From contig NZ_JACJOD010000006.1 of NCBI RefSeq assembly GCF_014695385.1, forward strand, positions 372,001 through 436,000: a stretch of 64,000 bases of DNA. The letters run 5' to 3'. How positions within the stretch are numbered: the stretch's first letter is position 1; each line of letters starts with the position of its first letter. Made by a program: the position numbers and the translations under genes. Origin of the DNA: Trichocoleus sp. FACHB-46 (GTDB lineage: Bacteria; Cyanobacteriota; Cyanobacteriia; FACHB-46). Of the stretch, positions 26,584 to 37,705 are shown in pieces. The notes under the pieces are model-generated. The model saw only the letters and a program-made list of their open reading frames with translations, was not told the origin of the DNA and made no database searches.

Positions 26584-27990
26584 TTAGGCCGTTAATCCGC
26601 TCAGGCGCTCTGGTAGGCGATCCTGTCGAATTAAATCTTGGTAAGTTTCCCGCTGCAGGATCAGGTTGGCTTCTCCAGCTCTAACTAAAACTGCTGCCGG
26701 ACGAGGCAACCGATTGTAGTTAGAAGCCATGCTGTAATTGTAGGCTCCTGTGCCCATTACGACGAGAGTATCACCGGGTTCCGTTTGGGGCAGACTGGCT
26801 TCTTTGATCAAGATATCGCCGGATTCACAATGCTTGCCCGCGATCGCCACTGTCTCAGACATGGCTGCTGACATTTTGTTCGCGACTACGGCCCGATAAA
26901 CTGATTGGTAGGTGATCGGTCTTGGGTTGTCAGACATGCCACCGTCCACAGTGACGTAGGTGCGAATGTCAGGCACTGTCTTCTGGCTACCTATCGTGTA
27001 GGCCGTAATGCAAGTGGGACCGACGAGCGATCGCCCTGGTTCGGAAAGGAGTTTGGGTAGGGCGATATTTTGGGCTTGGCAAGCTGCCGCGATCGCCTCA
27101 CTGATCACCTTCACCCAAGCGTCAATGCTGGGTGGGTCATCGGATTCGGTGTAGCGAATCCCTAAACCACCGCCAATGTTGAGCTCTTGAATGGAGAGAC
27201 CATAACCTGCAGCTTTAGTCAGCCACTGTACCATCACTCCTGCCAAGTCTTGGTGAGGTTGCAGCTCAAAAATTTGGGAACCGATATGAGCATGCAATCC
27301 AGCACAATTTAATGTGGGCTGCTGACTAACGAAGGTAAAGACTTCATCCAGTTGGTTGGGATCAAAGCCGAACTTGCTGTCTAGGTGCCCGGTGCGAATG
27401 TATTCGTGGGTATGGCACTCGATCCCAGGCGTCAAGCGCAACAAAATGCGGATGGGTGTTTCTTTGGCTGGCATGCCTGCAAGGGTTTGCAGTTCTAGCC
27501 AGTTATCGACCACAATGTTGCAACCCGATTCCACCGCAAACTCAAGTTCTGCAACTGATTTGTTATTGCCGTGAAAATAGAGCTTGTCGGGGCTGACTCT
27601 TGCTTGCAGTGCCGTGTACAGCTCGCCGCCAGAAACGACATCAATGCCTAATCCTTCACTGGCCGCGATCGCGCAGATGGCTAGACAACTCCAAGCTTTG
27701 GAGGCATAAAGAACCTGAGATTCGCCGGGGTAATATTGCTTAAAAGCATCACGGTATTGGCGGCAGGTTGTGCGTAGCGTTTCTTCATCCACAACGTACA
27801 GTGGCGAACCAAACTGCTGCACCAGTTCCGTAACGTCACAACCCCCAACTTCCAAGTGATCCTGCCCATTGACTTGAGCGGTCAGGGGCAAAAGGAATTG
27901 GTTTGGGGATCGGGTTGCCGCAGCATCTCCAGGGGCAGGTAAATACTGACGGCCAGAGTTCTGAACCTCCACAGAGTAAGTCGATACCAT
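26584..27990 (-). CDS. lysA: Diaminopimelate decarboxylase
   Basis: 468-residue PLP enzyme converting meso-diaminopimelate to L-lysine, the last step of lysine synthesis. The PLP lysine is Lys98 in VLYASKAWSCLAI. Other signatures are HGNNKS, LHAHIGSQIFE, LNIGGGLGIRYT, SEPGRSLVGP and the active-site Cys in KHCESGDILIKE, with AYNYSMASNYN near the end. A 30-40 residue N-terminal extension precedes the family core, as seen in cyanobacterial versions. The gene diverges from rimI; the roughly 100-base gap must hold both promoters. Confidence 0.97.
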   Translation of the reverse strand: MVSTYSVEVQNSGRQYLPAPGDAAATRSPNQFLLPLTAQVNGQDHLEVGGCDVTELVQQFGSPLYVVDEETLRTTCRQYRDAFKQYYPGESQVLYASKAWSCLAICAIAASEGLGIDVVSGGELYTALQARVSPDKLYFHGNNKSVAELEFAVESGCNIVVDNWLELQTLAGMPAKETPIRILLRLTPGIECHTHEYIRTGHLDSKFGFDPNQLDEVFTFVSQQPTLNCAGLHAHIGSQIFELQPHQDLAGVMVQWLTKAAGYGLSIQELNIGGGLGIRYTESDDPPSIDAWVKVISEAIAAACQAQNIALPKLLSEPGRSLVGPTCITAYTIGSQKTVPDIRTYVTVDGGMSDNPRPITYQSVYRAVVANKMSAAMSETVAIAGKHCESGDILIKEASLPQTEPGDTLVVMGTGAYNYSMASNYNRLPRPAAVLVRAGEANLILQRETYQDLIRQDRLPERLSGLTA

Positions 27991-28092
27991 TGCGTAATAG
28001 TTGTCCTTGGTTAGTTGACAGGCGTGAGTGCGTCTTGTTTCTCAGTGTACAATTGAGGGCTGTGCATCCAGAGCTTTCGACCCAGACTTCTC

Positions 28093-28707
28093 GTGAATTT
28101 CCTGGATCTCCAATCATTAACTCCAGAATTGTTGCCCGCCACTCTAGTCCTCGATCAGTTGTGTTTCGGGGGCCTATGGACTTTGGAGGGTTATCGAAGA
28201 GAACTAGAGAGCCCAAACAGTGAATTATTAGTCCTGCAAACCAGCCAAGCTCACCAAACTTTAGAGAAACAGCCTATAGAGCCTATAGAACTGGGGTCTA
28301 AAGATGATCCTGCTGCTCCACTAGTTGGTTTGGGGTGCTTTTGGGCGATCGTCGATGAAGCTCACATCACCATCGTAGCGGTGCATCCTAACTATCAAGC
28401 TCAAGGACTGGGCCAAACTCTCTTGTATGCGCTCCTTAAAAAAGCGCGACAACGAGGTTTAGATCGAGCCACTCTAGAAGTTCGCGCCTCTAATCAACCT
28501 GCATTGTTACTTTATGAGAAGTTTGGCTTCCAAGAAGCAGGGCGGCGACGGCGTTATTACGAAGAAACCGGGGAAGATGCCTTGATTTTGTGGCGTGGTG
28601 GGCTACAATCACCTGAGTTTGGTCAAGCACTTATAGATTGGCAAGCTCAGGTTCAGGCTCGGCTACACCAAGCAGGTTGGCACTTGCGGGGACTGGGCAA
28701 TCCTTGA
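28093..28707 (+). CDS. rimI: Ribosomal-protein-alanine N-acetyltransferase (RimI-like)
   Basis: 204-residue GNAT acetyltransferase. The acetyl-CoA loop is VHPNYQAQGLGQTLLYALL (the Q/R-x-x-G-x-G/A motif), followed by ATLEVRASNQPALLLYEKFGF and RRRYYEETGEDALILW, the typical RimI end. RimI acetylates the N-terminal Ala of ribosomal protein S18. Cyanobacterial members are longer than the 150-residue E. coli enzyme; here the extra length is an insertion near residues 50-80 and a C-terminal extension. Start is GTG 28093 by alignment of the first helix (LQSLTPELLPATLVLDQLCF). Confidence 0.88.
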   Translation: MNFLDLQSLTPELLPATLVLDQLCFGGLWTLEGYRRELESPNSELLVLQTSQAHQTLEKQPIEPIELGSKDDPAAPLVGLGCFWAIVDEAHITIVAVHPNYQAQGLGQTLLYALLKKARQRGLDRATLEVRASNQPALLLYEKFGFQEAGRRRRYYEETGEDALILWRGGLQSPEFGQALIDWQAQVQARLHQAGWHLRGLGNP

Positions 28708-28831
28708 GCTTGAAGAACTTGGGGCTTACCCCTTGACTTTGTAACAAATCTTTGTCCAAAATCTCCCTTCGGAAGTAAATATTCAAAAACTTCAGCGATC
28801 GCCACCTTGAATTGGGATCGCTCGGTCTGTA

Positions 28832-28861
28832 TTGCTGCTATCTTGCGGATGATAGCAGCAA
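28832..28861 (+). other. Perfect hairpin upstream of clpC
   Basis: TTGCTGCTATC (28832-28842) and GATAGCAGCAA (28851-28861) form an uninterrupted 11-bp stem with an 8-base loop, 58 bases before the clpC start. No T tract follows, so it may be a rimI terminator of weak type or a structure in the clpC leader. A TGnTAAAAT extended -10 candidate lies just after it (28872-28880), which would put the hairpin upstream of the transcript. Confidence 0.6.
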
Positions 28862-28871
28862 AATTTCCCTA

Positions 28872-28880
28872 TGCTAAAAT
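28872..28880 (+). promoter_or_regulatory. Candidate extended -10 promoter of clpC
   Basis: TGCTAAAAT fits an extended -10 element (TGn plus TAAAAT). It is located about 40 bases before the clpC ATG. No good -35 is seen at the right distance, so this is tentative. Confidence 0.3.
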
Positions 28881-28918
28881 CAGCGTACCGGCAACGCAGC
28901 AGGTGATGGATACACGCC

Positions 28919-31387
28919 ATGTTTGAACGCTTTACAGAGAAAGCCATTAAGGTAATTATGTTGGCCCAAGAAGAGGCTCGCCGCCTTGGGCACAACTTTG
29001 TAGGTACAGAACAGATCCTCCTGGGTCTAATTGGAGAAGGGACCGGCGTCGCCGCCAAAGTACTGAAGTCTATGGGTGTCAATCTCAAAGACGCTCGGAT
29101 TGAAGTAGAAAAAATCATTGGTCGAGGTTCTGGCTTCGTTGCTGTAGAAATTCCGTTCACTCCTCGCGCCAAACGTGTCTTAGAACTGTCCTTGGAAGAA
29201 GCTCGGCAGTTGGGACACAACTACATTGGCACCGAACACCTGCTCTTAGGTCTGATTCGGGAGGGCGAAGGCGTTGCAGCTAGAGTGCTGGAAAATCTTG
29301 GAGTTGACCTCTCCAAGGTACGGACACAAGTCATCCGTATGTTGGGTGAAACCGCAGAAGTTTCAACCACGCCAGGGGGCGGTCGGACGAAGACTCCTAC
29401 CCTGGATGAATTTGGCTCTAACCTGACCCAAATGGCAGCGGAAGGAAAGCTCGATCCCGTTGTAGGTCGTCAGAAAGAGATTGAGCGCGTCATCCAAATC
29501 TTGGGCCGTCGGACCAAAAACAACCCAGTCTTGATTGGGGAGCCAGGGGTCGGTAAGACGGCGATCGCCGAAGGTTTGGCCCAGCGCATCGCTAACAACG
29601 ATATTCCAGACATTCTGGAAGACAAGCGTGTGGTTACACTCGATATTGGTTTGCTGGTAGCAGGCACCAAGTATCGAGGTGAGTTTGAAGAACGCTTGAA
29701 GAAAATCATGGATGAAATCCGTTCTGCCGGAAATGTCATCCTGGTAATCGATGAAGTTCACACCTTGATTGGTGCAGGGGCGGCTGAAGGCGCGATCGAC
29801 GCAGCCAACATCCTCAAACCTGCCTTAGCTAGAGGTGAGCTGCAATGTATTGGTGCTACCACCTTGGATGAATACCGCAAGCACATTGAGCGGGATGCTG
29901 CGCTAGAGCGTCGCTTCCAGCCTGTGATGGTGGGTGAACCCAGCGTGGATGAAACCATCGAAATCCTACGCGGTTTGCGTGAGCGCTACGAACAGCACCA
30001 TAAGCTAAAAATTTCTGATGCTGCCTTAGACGCTGCGGCTAAGCTGTCGGATCGCTACATTTCCGATCGCTTCCTGCCTGACAAGGCAATTGACTTGATT
30101 GATGAGGCGGGCTCTAGAGTCCGTTTACTTAACTCGCAATTACCTCCTGCTGCTAAAGAACTCGATAAGGAACTTCGTCAAGTTCTGAAAGAGAAAGATG
30201 ATGCAGTGCGGGCACAGGACTTTGATCGAGCGGGTGAGTTGCGCGATCGCGAAATGGAAATCAAAACTGAAATCCGGTCGATCGCTCAAACCAAGAAGGC
30301 TGAACCTGGCAATGAAGATGCTTCTCCAATGGTGGATGAAGAAGACATTGCTCATATCGTGGCTTCTTGGACAGGTGTCCCTGTGAACAAGCTCACCGAG
30401 TCTGAGTCTGAAAAGCTGCTCCACATGGAAGACACCTTGCATGGGCGCTTAATTGGACAGGACGAAGCGGTTAAGGCTGTGTCTCGTGCCATTCGTCGAG
30501 CACGAGTTGGCTTGAAGAACCCCAACCGCCCGATCGCTAGCTTTATCTTCTCTGGTCCTACCGGGGTTGGTAAGACTGAGTTGACCAAGTCGTTGGCAGC
30601 TTACTTCTTTGGTTCCGAAGATGCCATGATCCGTCTTGACATGTCGGAATACATGGAGCGTCATACCGTTTCCAAGCTAATCGGTTCGCCTCCGGGCTAC
30701 GTTGGCTATAACGAAGGCGGTCAGCTGACCGAAGCAGTCCGTCGTCGGCCTTACACAGTGGTGCTGTTCGATGAAATCGAGAAAGCCCACCCCGACGTGT
30801 TTAACATGCTGTTGCAAATCTTGGAAGATGGTCGCCTGACCGATGCCAAGGGCCGCACAGTAGACTTCAAGAACACGCTGCTGATCATGACCTCCAACAT
30901 CGGTTCCAAGGTGATTGAGAAGGGTGGCGGTGGTCTTGGCTTTGAGTTCTCGGCAGAGAGCCAGGCTGATTCTCAGTACAACCGCATCCGCTCGCTGGTC
31001 AACGAAGAACTGAAACAGTACTTCCGTCCAGAATTCCTCAACCGTCTTGACGAGATTATTGTCTTCCGTCAACTGACGAAGGACGAAGTCAAGGAAATCG
31101 CGGACATCATGTTGAACGAGGTCTTCCGCCGTCTCGGCGAGCAAGGCATCACGCTGGAAGTCACTGAGCGGTTCAAGGATCGGTTAGTGGAAGAAGGTTA
31201 CAACCCCAGCTATGGTGCTAGACCGTTACGTCGAGCCATCATGCGGTTGTTGGAAGATAGCCTCGCTGAAGAAATCCTCTCTGGCCGAATACAGGATGGC
31301 GACACCGCCGTTATGGATGTAGATGAGGGTCAGGTGAAGGTGCTGAAAGGTGAGAAGCGCGAGCTACTGCCTCAAGCGGCTGAATAG
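28919..31387 (+). CDS. clpC: ATP-dependent Clp protease ATPase subunit ClpC
   Basis: 822-residue HSP100 unfoldase that feeds substrates to ClpP; essential in cyanobacteria and equivalent to plastid ClpC. The N-domain has two Clp repeats ([38 protein letters not shown]). NBD1 has Walker A GEPGVGKT and Walker [10 protein letters not shown]. The M-domain contains the UVR element [18 protein letters not shown]2 has Walker A GPTGVGKT and Walker [14 protein letters not shown]. The C-terminus carries GARPLRRAI. Standard length. A perfect terminator follows at 31420-31451. Confidence 0.98.
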   Translation: MFERFTEKAIKVIMLAQEEARRLGHNFVGTEQILLGLIGEGTGVAAKVLKSMGVNLKDARIEVEKIIGRGSGFVAVEIPFTPRAKRVLELSLEEARQLGHNYIGTEHLLLGLIREGEGVAARVLENLGVDLSKVRTQVIRMLGETAEVSTTPGGGRTKTPTLDEFGSNLTQMAAEGKLDPVVGRQKEIERVIQILGRRTKNNPVLIGEPGVGKTAIAEGLAQRIANNDIPDILEDKRVVTLDIGLLVAGTKYRGEFEERLKKIMDEIRSAGNVILVIDEVHTLIGAGAAEGAIDAANILKPALARGELQCIGATTLDEYRKHIERDAALERRFQPVMVGEPSVDETIEILRGLRERYEQHHKLKISDAALDAAAKLSDRYISDRFLPDKAIDLIDEAGSRVRLLNSQLPPAAKELDKELRQVLKEKDDAVRAQDFDRAGELRDREMEIKTEIRSIAQTKKAEPGNEDASPMVDEEDIAHIVASWTGVPVNKLTESESEKLLHMEDTLHGRLIGQDEAVKAVSRAIRRARVGLKNPNRPIASFIFSGPTGVGKTELTKSLAAYFFGSEDAMIRLDMSEYMERHTVSKLIGSPPGYVGYNEGGQLTEAVRRRPYTVVLFDEIEKAHPDVFNMLLQILEDGRLTDAKGRTVDFKNTLLIMTSNIGSKVIEKGGGGLGFEFSAESQADSQYNRIRSLVNEELKQYFRPEFLNRLDEIIVFRQLTKDEVKEIADIMLNEVFRRLGEQGITLEVTERFKDRLVEEGYNPSYGARPLRRAIMRLLEDSLAEEILSGRIQDGDTAVMDVDEGQVKVLKGEKRELLPQAAE

Positions 31388-31419
31388 CCTTTAGTTCCGA
31401 GAAATAACTAATACTTAAG

Positions 31420-31451
31420 CGGTAGAGCGTTAAATCCTCTACCGTTTTTTT
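31420..31451 (+). terminator. Intrinsic terminator of clpC
   Basis: CGGTAGAG (31420-31427) / CTCTACCG (31437-31444), 9-base loop, followed by seven T (31445-31451). It begins about 33 bases after the clpC stop codon and separates clpC from the SDR gene. Confidence 0.93.
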
Positions 31452-31479
31452 GTGTTTGCTGAAGAAGAAAGGAGGATCT

Positions 31480-32301
31480 GTGAAAGTTGCAATTATTGGC
31501 TGTGGGTATGTCGGGATGGCAACCGCTCGACATTGGCAGCAAGTGGGCTGGACTGTCACGGCTACCACAACCAGCGTGCCGCGTTTGTCAGAACTGGAGG
31601 CGATCGCAGACCATGCCGTTTTAGCCCAAGGCAATGATGAAACCTCACTAGCTGAGGCTTTAACGGATCAACAAGTCGTGCTGCTGAGTGTGGGGGCGCG
31701 TAGCCCTAACAGCTATGAAGAAACTTATCTGCACACCGCTAAAACCCTGACTAAAGTTTTGGCCCAAACGCCGAGCGTACAGCAGCTCATTTACACAGGG
31801 AGCTATGCCGTTTATGGTGACCAGCAGGGCAATTGGGTAGATGAAACCTCACCCGTTAAACCTGCCAACCGCAACGGTGAAATCCTGGCGGAAACTGAAC
31901 AGGTATTGCTCAACGCTGCGAATTCTCAACTCAAGGTTTGTGTACTGCGGCTAGGCGGTATTTATGGGCCAGGACGAGAACTCCAGCGAATTTTTGGGCG
32001 AGCGGCGGGCACGACTCGACCGGGAACAGGGGCAGAGCCGAGTAATTGGATTCACCTAGATGACATCGTGGGCGCGATCGCCTTTGCCCAAGAGCACCAA
32101 CTCCAGGGAGTTTATAATCTGGTGCAAGAAGTGACGCTAACCAGTCGAGAACTGATTGAGCAGGTGTGTCAGCGCTACAACCTAGCTCCTGTAAATTGGG
32201 ACGAATCGCAACCCAGTGCTCGCTCCTACAATGCGAAGGTATCTAACCAAAAGCTCAAAACTGCGGGATACCAATTCATCCATCCTGAATTGCAAGTGTA
32301 A
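31480..32301 (+). CDS. SDR-family NAD(P)-dependent epimerase/dehydratase-like protein
   Basis: 273 residues from GTG 31480, which is preceded by a near-perfect AAAGGAGGATCT ribosome-binding site; the in-frame codons before it overlap the clpC terminator. The Rossmann motif is VAIIGCGYVGMATARHW. Further extended-SDR features are LIYTGSYAVYGDQQG, VCVLRLGGIYGPGREL and SNWIHLDDIVGAIAFA. The usual YxxxK catalytic pair is not evident (the region reads RNGEILAETEQVLL), so it may be an atypical or non-catalytic member. The substrate is unknown. It is separated from groEL by the CIRCE operator. Confidence 0.85.
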   Translation: MKVAIIGCGYVGMATARHWQQVGWTVTATTTSVPRLSELEAIADHAVLAQGNDETSLAEALTDQQVVLLSVGARSPNSYEETYLHTAKTLTKVLAQTPSVQQLIYTGSYAVYGDQQGNWVDETSPVKPANRNGEILAETEQVLLNAANSQLKVCVLRLGGIYGPGRELQRIFGRAAGTTRPGTGAEPSNWIHLDDIVGAIAFAQEHQLQGVYNLVQEVTLTSRELIEQVCQRYNLAPVNWDESQPSARSYNAKVSNQKLKTAGYQFIHPELQV

Positions 32302-34092
<1,791 letters not shown>

Positions 34093-34135
34093 GCCTGCTG
34101 CCACAACGCTAATTTGAACATCTAAACTCATTGGA

Positions 34136-34165
34136 GCAGTAGCTATTACAAGCTGCTGCTTTTTT
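34136..34165 (+). terminator. Intrinsic terminator of groEL
   Basis: GCAGTAGCT (34136-34144) pairs with AGCTGCTGC (34151-34159) with one G-U pair and a 6-base loop, followed by six T (34160-34165). It lies 44 bases after the groEL stop. Confidence 0.9.
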
Positions 34166-34313
34166 AGCTTTAGGAGTACAACTTCATCCCATGAGATTTC
34201 TGGGCTTGGGTGGAGTGAGCTTTGCCCAACTAGCAAAATCAACGTGCTGGAATAGTACTCAATCCTGATTGAATTGCTTAAGATGGCGGTGCGCGTCTTG
34301 TCCAAAACTCTCT

Positions 34314-35525
34314 ATGTCTAACCGACCGAGTCAACCATTGCGTGGTTTCAATTCCCAAACTCCTAAGAACGCTTTCGACTTGTCTGAAGCAAGTCTTTTA
34401 GGAGACGAACCGTCCTATATTGACTATTTCTATGACCAGCCCGGGAGCATGCCCGGAACGCTCAAGATTGAGGTCGATGCGCCACCCCCAGTCATAGTTC
34501 TGATCGACTACAGTGATACCAAAGCGACAAAAGTAGAGATTGAAGCACCAGAGGAGTGTGAGCCTTACCTGGATACTGAATCAGTGTCTTGGGTGGATGT
34601 GAAAGGGCTAGGCAGTGAGGACATCTTGAAGCGGTTAGGCCATGTATTCAATTTGCATCCGCTCGTCCTAGAAGATATCGTCAATGTGCCGCAGCGACCC
34701 AAGGTTGAAGAGTACGAAGACCAACTGTTAATTGTGGCGCGGATGGTAACGCTGCAAGCCAACGGGCAAAGCTTCATTAGTGAGCAAGTGAGCTTTATCT
34801 TGGGGCAGCATTATCTGCTGACTGTACAAGAAGAACCAGACCATGACTCTTTCGGGCCAGTCCGAGAGCGAATTCGCTGTAATAAAGGAACGATTCGGAA
34901 ACAAAAGTCTGATTACCTCACCTATGCCCTCTTAGACTCGATTATTGACGGGTTTTTTCCGGTTTTAGAAGCCTATGGAGAACGGATTGAGGAGTTAGAA
35001 GACGAGGTTGTCTCAAACCCTACCAGACAAACCCTCGAAAAAATTCATGGAATCAAGCGAGAACTGTTGACCCTACGCCGCTCTATTTGGCCTCAACGCG
35101 ATGCCATTAACATGCTAATTCGTGACGGCAGTGACCTGATTAGCCATGACGTGCAGATTTACTTGCGGGACTGCTATGACCATACAGTTCAGGTGCTTGA
35201 CATGGTAGAAACCTATCGAGAGTTAGCCTCTAGCTTGATGGATGTCTACCTATCCTCGGTCAGCAACCGCATGAACGAGATTATGAAAACTCTCACAGTG
35301 ATTTCAGCCATTTTTATTCCCCTGACTTTTGTGGCTGGTATTTATGGCATGAATTTCAACACAGAAATCTCTCCTTGGAATATGCCTGAGTTGAACTGGT
35401 ACTTAGGGTATCCAGCCTGCTTAACCCTGATGGTTCTGATTACAGTGAGCCTCTGTGCTTTTTTCTGGCGGAGGGGCTGGTTTGAAAATATTTCTACGGT
35501 CAAATCTACGGCCAAAGATGATTGA
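34314..35525 (+). CDS. corA: Magnesium/cobalt transporter CorA
   Basis: 403 residues from ATG 34314 (MSNRPSQPLRGFNSQ). A large cytosolic funnel domain (about 60-330) includes WVDVKGLGSEDILKRLGHVF and HPLVLEDIVNVPQRPKVEEY. Two C-terminal transmembrane helices follow, with the pore signature YGMN between the first helix (MKTLTVISAIFIPLTFVAGI) and the second (YPACLTLMVLITVSLCAFFW). It forms a pentameric Mg2+ channel in the inner membrane. The gene is followed after three bases by a 215-residue unknown protein, almost certainly co-transcribed. Confidence 0.96.
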   Translation: MSNRPSQPLRGFNSQTPKNAFDLSEASLLGDEPSYIDYFYDQPGSMPGTLKIEVDAPPPVIVLIDYSDTKATKVEIEAPEECEPYLDTESVSWVDVKGLGSEDILKRLGHVFNLHPLVLEDIVNVPQRPKVEEYEDQLLIVARMVTLQANGQSFISEQVSFILGQHYLLTVQEEPDHDSFGPVRERIRCNKGTIRKQKSDYLTYALLDSIIDGFFPVLEAYGERIEELEDEVVSNPTRQTLEKIHGIKRELLTLRRSIWPQRDAINMLIRDGSDLISHDVQIYLRDCYDHTVQVLDMVETYRELASSLMDVYLSSVSNRMNEIMKTLTVISAIFIPLTFVAGIYGMNFNTEISPWNMPELNWYLGYPACLTLMVLITVSLCAFFWRRGWFENISTVKSTAKDD

Positions 35526-35528
35526 GCA

Positions 35529-36176
35529 ATGAATCAGTTTGATCTGCTGATTTTGGCCATTTACATTATTTGCGTCACCTATGTGATCAACGAGGCGATC
35601 AAATCGCTGGATGCCCGATTCACCGTGCGGTTTGAGCCGGATGATTTGAAGCAGCAATTGCAAGAACAAAATTTACAAGACACCCTTGGGGTTGGTTTTG
35701 GCCTGGCTGCACGCTACACCAAGCCAGATGAGCTGCAAAAGCTGCCTATCATCATTAGCAACCGTTCTAGTCGCTACTCTATCTATGTGGATTGGGACCA
35801 CAGCTCCTTTGCCGATTTTGATGGGCGATCGCGACGGGTGATCCGGCTGATGCCAGGATTAACCACAGATTTATTTCAACCGCAGGTCTTTAGTGTGATT
35901 GCTCCAGGCAAAACTCTCAAGGAGGCTGTAACCGCAGAAGATACTCTGAAGCGCGAATCTGATGCGGGTGCGGTCAAGGTGGGTGCTCCTTTAGTGAACT
36001 TAGCGAGTCTAAAGACTGCTATGGACAAAAAAGAATTTTCCTTAAGGCTGGTTTTACGAGTTTTTGATCCGGTCGGGGGCGGCGGGGGCGATCGCTTCCA
36101 TGTGCTGTCTTGTAAATTTACAGCGAGACGCTTGCCTTGGACGGATGCCCTCCCTTGGAAACACCTGAAAACCTAA
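35529..36176 (+). CDS. Membrane-anchored protein of unknown function (215 aa)
   Basis: Begins three bases after the corA stop. One N-terminal hydrophobic helix (LLILAIYIICVTYVINEAI) is followed by a soluble domain of about 190 residues with beta-rich character (PIIISNRSSRYSIYVDWDHSS, RRVIRLMPGLTTDLF, FSLRLVLRVFDPVGG). No catalytic motif is seen. I do not know the family by name; proteins like this appear in other cyanobacteria. Tight coupling to corA suggests a role linked to ion transport or membrane state, but that is inference only. rnpB follows 60 bases after it. Confidence 0.8.
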   Translation: MNQFDLLILAIYIICVTYVINEAIKSLDARFTVRFEPDDLKQQLQEQNLQDTLGVGFGLAARYTKPDELQKLPIIISNRSSRYSIYVDWDHSSFADFDGRSRRVIRLMPGLTTDLFQPQVFSVIAPGKTLKEAVTAEDTLKRESDAGAVKVGAPLVNLASLKTAMDKKEFSLRLVLRVFDPVGGGGGDRFHVLSCKFTARRLPWTDALPWKHLKT

Positions 36177-36235
36177 CCCGACAGTTTTGGCTATAACACT
36201 TTGGCTGTTCCACGGCTTGTTAAACTGGATGGTTA

Positions 36236-36693
36236 GGAAGAGTTGGTGTAGGTGGTTGCGGACTTGGTAGGAGTGAGAAACTCATTCCAGCGCGCTAAGG
36301 CATCGCGCTTTAAGCCAGTCTGAGGAAAGTCCGGGCTCCCCAAAGACCAGACTTGCTGGGTAACGCCCAGTGCGGGTGACCGTGAGGATAGTGCCACAGA
36401 AACATACCGCCAACGGAGATCTTTTTATTTTTAATGAACTTGTTCATTAAAAATAAAAGAAATCACGGGTAAGGGTGCAAGGGTGCGGTAAGAGCGCACC
36501 AGCAGCATCGAGAGGTGCTGGCTCGGTAAACCCCGGTCGGGAGCAAGGTCGCGGGAACAAGGGTTGGTCTTTTTCCTGTTCCTAATGCAAATACCGCTAG
36601 AGGCGTTTGGTAACAAACGTCCCAGATAGATAACCGCCTTCTAAGGTGCCTAGCACCGAGGAAAACAGAACCCGGCTTACGTCCAACTCTTCC
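36236..36693 (+). ncRNA. rnpB: RNase P RNA (class A)
   Basis: Catalytic RNA that trims tRNA 5' leaders. The ends pair: GGAAGAGTTGG (36236-36246) with CCAACTCTTCC (36683-36693). Universal core blocks are present: GAGGAAAGTCCGGGCTCC near the 5' side, ACAGAAA about 36397, the GGTAAACCCC region, and ACAGAACCCGGCTTACG close to the 3' end. The overall layout is the cyanobacterial type A form. Within it, where helix P12 is expected, lies an AT-rich perfect stem of 16 bp (36423-36438 / 36443-36458, loop CTTG). It replaces the heptamer repeats found at this place in heterocystous species. Confidence 0.97.
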
Positions 36694-37029
36694 AACTCCT
36701 TAAAATCAAGCTTTCAACTTGGGTCCTGGCTGAAGTTTTATCTATTTCTCATAAAGTTTACGTACTTGTATTGAAGTTGCTCGCCTCAACGCCAGCCAGC
36801 CAGTTCTGGGCTTAGAGCTGTTGGCTTGGGAGTTTACGGATTTTTTAGATTCAAGAAGCCATTGTGTAGATTATTAGAAGTCTGGGGTTCATCGCTAGGC
36901 AAGGTATTATCCCTGCTCTAAGATGAAGGCATTCTGACTTAGAAAGGTTTGCTTAGATACATAGCTGGTTCAACTGAACCAGGCTTGTGGATGGCGAACC
37001 CTAATTTTTAATGAGGTGGATCAAAGCCT
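36694..37029. other. Intergenic region between rnpB and the next ORF
   Basis: About 335 bases. A perfect 7-bp hairpin CTGGTTC/GAACCAG lies at 36965-36982 without a T tract. No gene is seen. The stretch presumably holds the promoter for the ORF at 37030. Confidence 0.35.
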
Positions 37030-37620
37030 GTGCCACACTGCAACCCTATCCTCGCTGTGAGTGAACAGAAAAAATGTGGACTGATCCTCTGCAAAGCCTA
37101 TCATGCTGATTTTGCTGGGCCTGGGGCAGCGGTAGGGAGCCCGGTTGAGCAAGGCTATAACGTTGTAATTGCCATTGGTTCGCCTGAATTAGTTCCAGTC
37201 GAAACCTTTGAAGAACGGCAGAAAGCTTATGGGCGACGAATTCAGTGGATGCGGTGGCTAGAAAGAATTACTAACTATTCTGATCCAGCTCTGAGAGTCG
37301 AAAAGTTATTGGCTGGGTTTGAAGCGTTTTTTAGCCGTCAAGTTGTCCTTGAACTGCCTGATGAGGTGTTGGCACTTTTAGTCGGAGTGCTACCGCAGAC
37401 TGTCAATGCTGTTCGATCGCAACAATACGGCTTCTGGTATACCCATCAAAAAAAGCAAGCTTCGAGCTGGCAGCAGTTATCTCAGCCTGTGCTGGTTCCG
37501 CGATCGCAGCGTGAACCTGCCGGATCTACAACCGATTATTGTTTTTTTGACGCTACAAGCTCCTATTTGAGCGTCTACAATTTCAATCAGAGTATTCATC
37601 AGCTACCTTGCTCTGCCTAA
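37030..37620 (+). CDS. Uncharacterised protein (196 aa)
   Basis: ORF starting GTG 37030 (GAGGTGG lies 12 bases upstream; a later GTG at 37063 is an alternative). The first 65 residues look unconserved. The centre (RRIQWMRWLERITNYSDPALRVEKLLAGFEAFFSRQVV, then LPDEVLALLVGVLPQTVNAVR) is predicted mostly helical, and its end resembles a helix-turn-helix or ParB-like segment of the sort found in small cyanobacterial proteins. The last 50 residues are Gln/Ser-rich. I do not recognise a named family. It lies between rnpB and rnc, two RNA-processing genes, on the same strand. The reading frame could be shorter than shown. Confidence 0.6.
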   Translation: MPHCNPILAVSEQKKCGLILCKAYHADFAGPGAAVGSPVEQGYNVVIAIGSPELVPVETFEERQKAYGRRIQWMRWLERITNYSDPALRVEKLLAGFEAFFSRQVVLELPDEVLALLVGVLPQTVNAVRSQQYGFWYTHQKKQASSWQQLSQPVLVPRSQREPAGSTTDYCFFDATSSYLSVYNFNQSIHQLPCSA

Positions 37621-37705
37621 ACTGGTCTGAGGGGCTCATTCTCCCTGAGGCAGAACCCTACGGTTGGCAGTAGCAAGTGGGCTCAAGTCACTGATTGAGT
37701 TTGAA

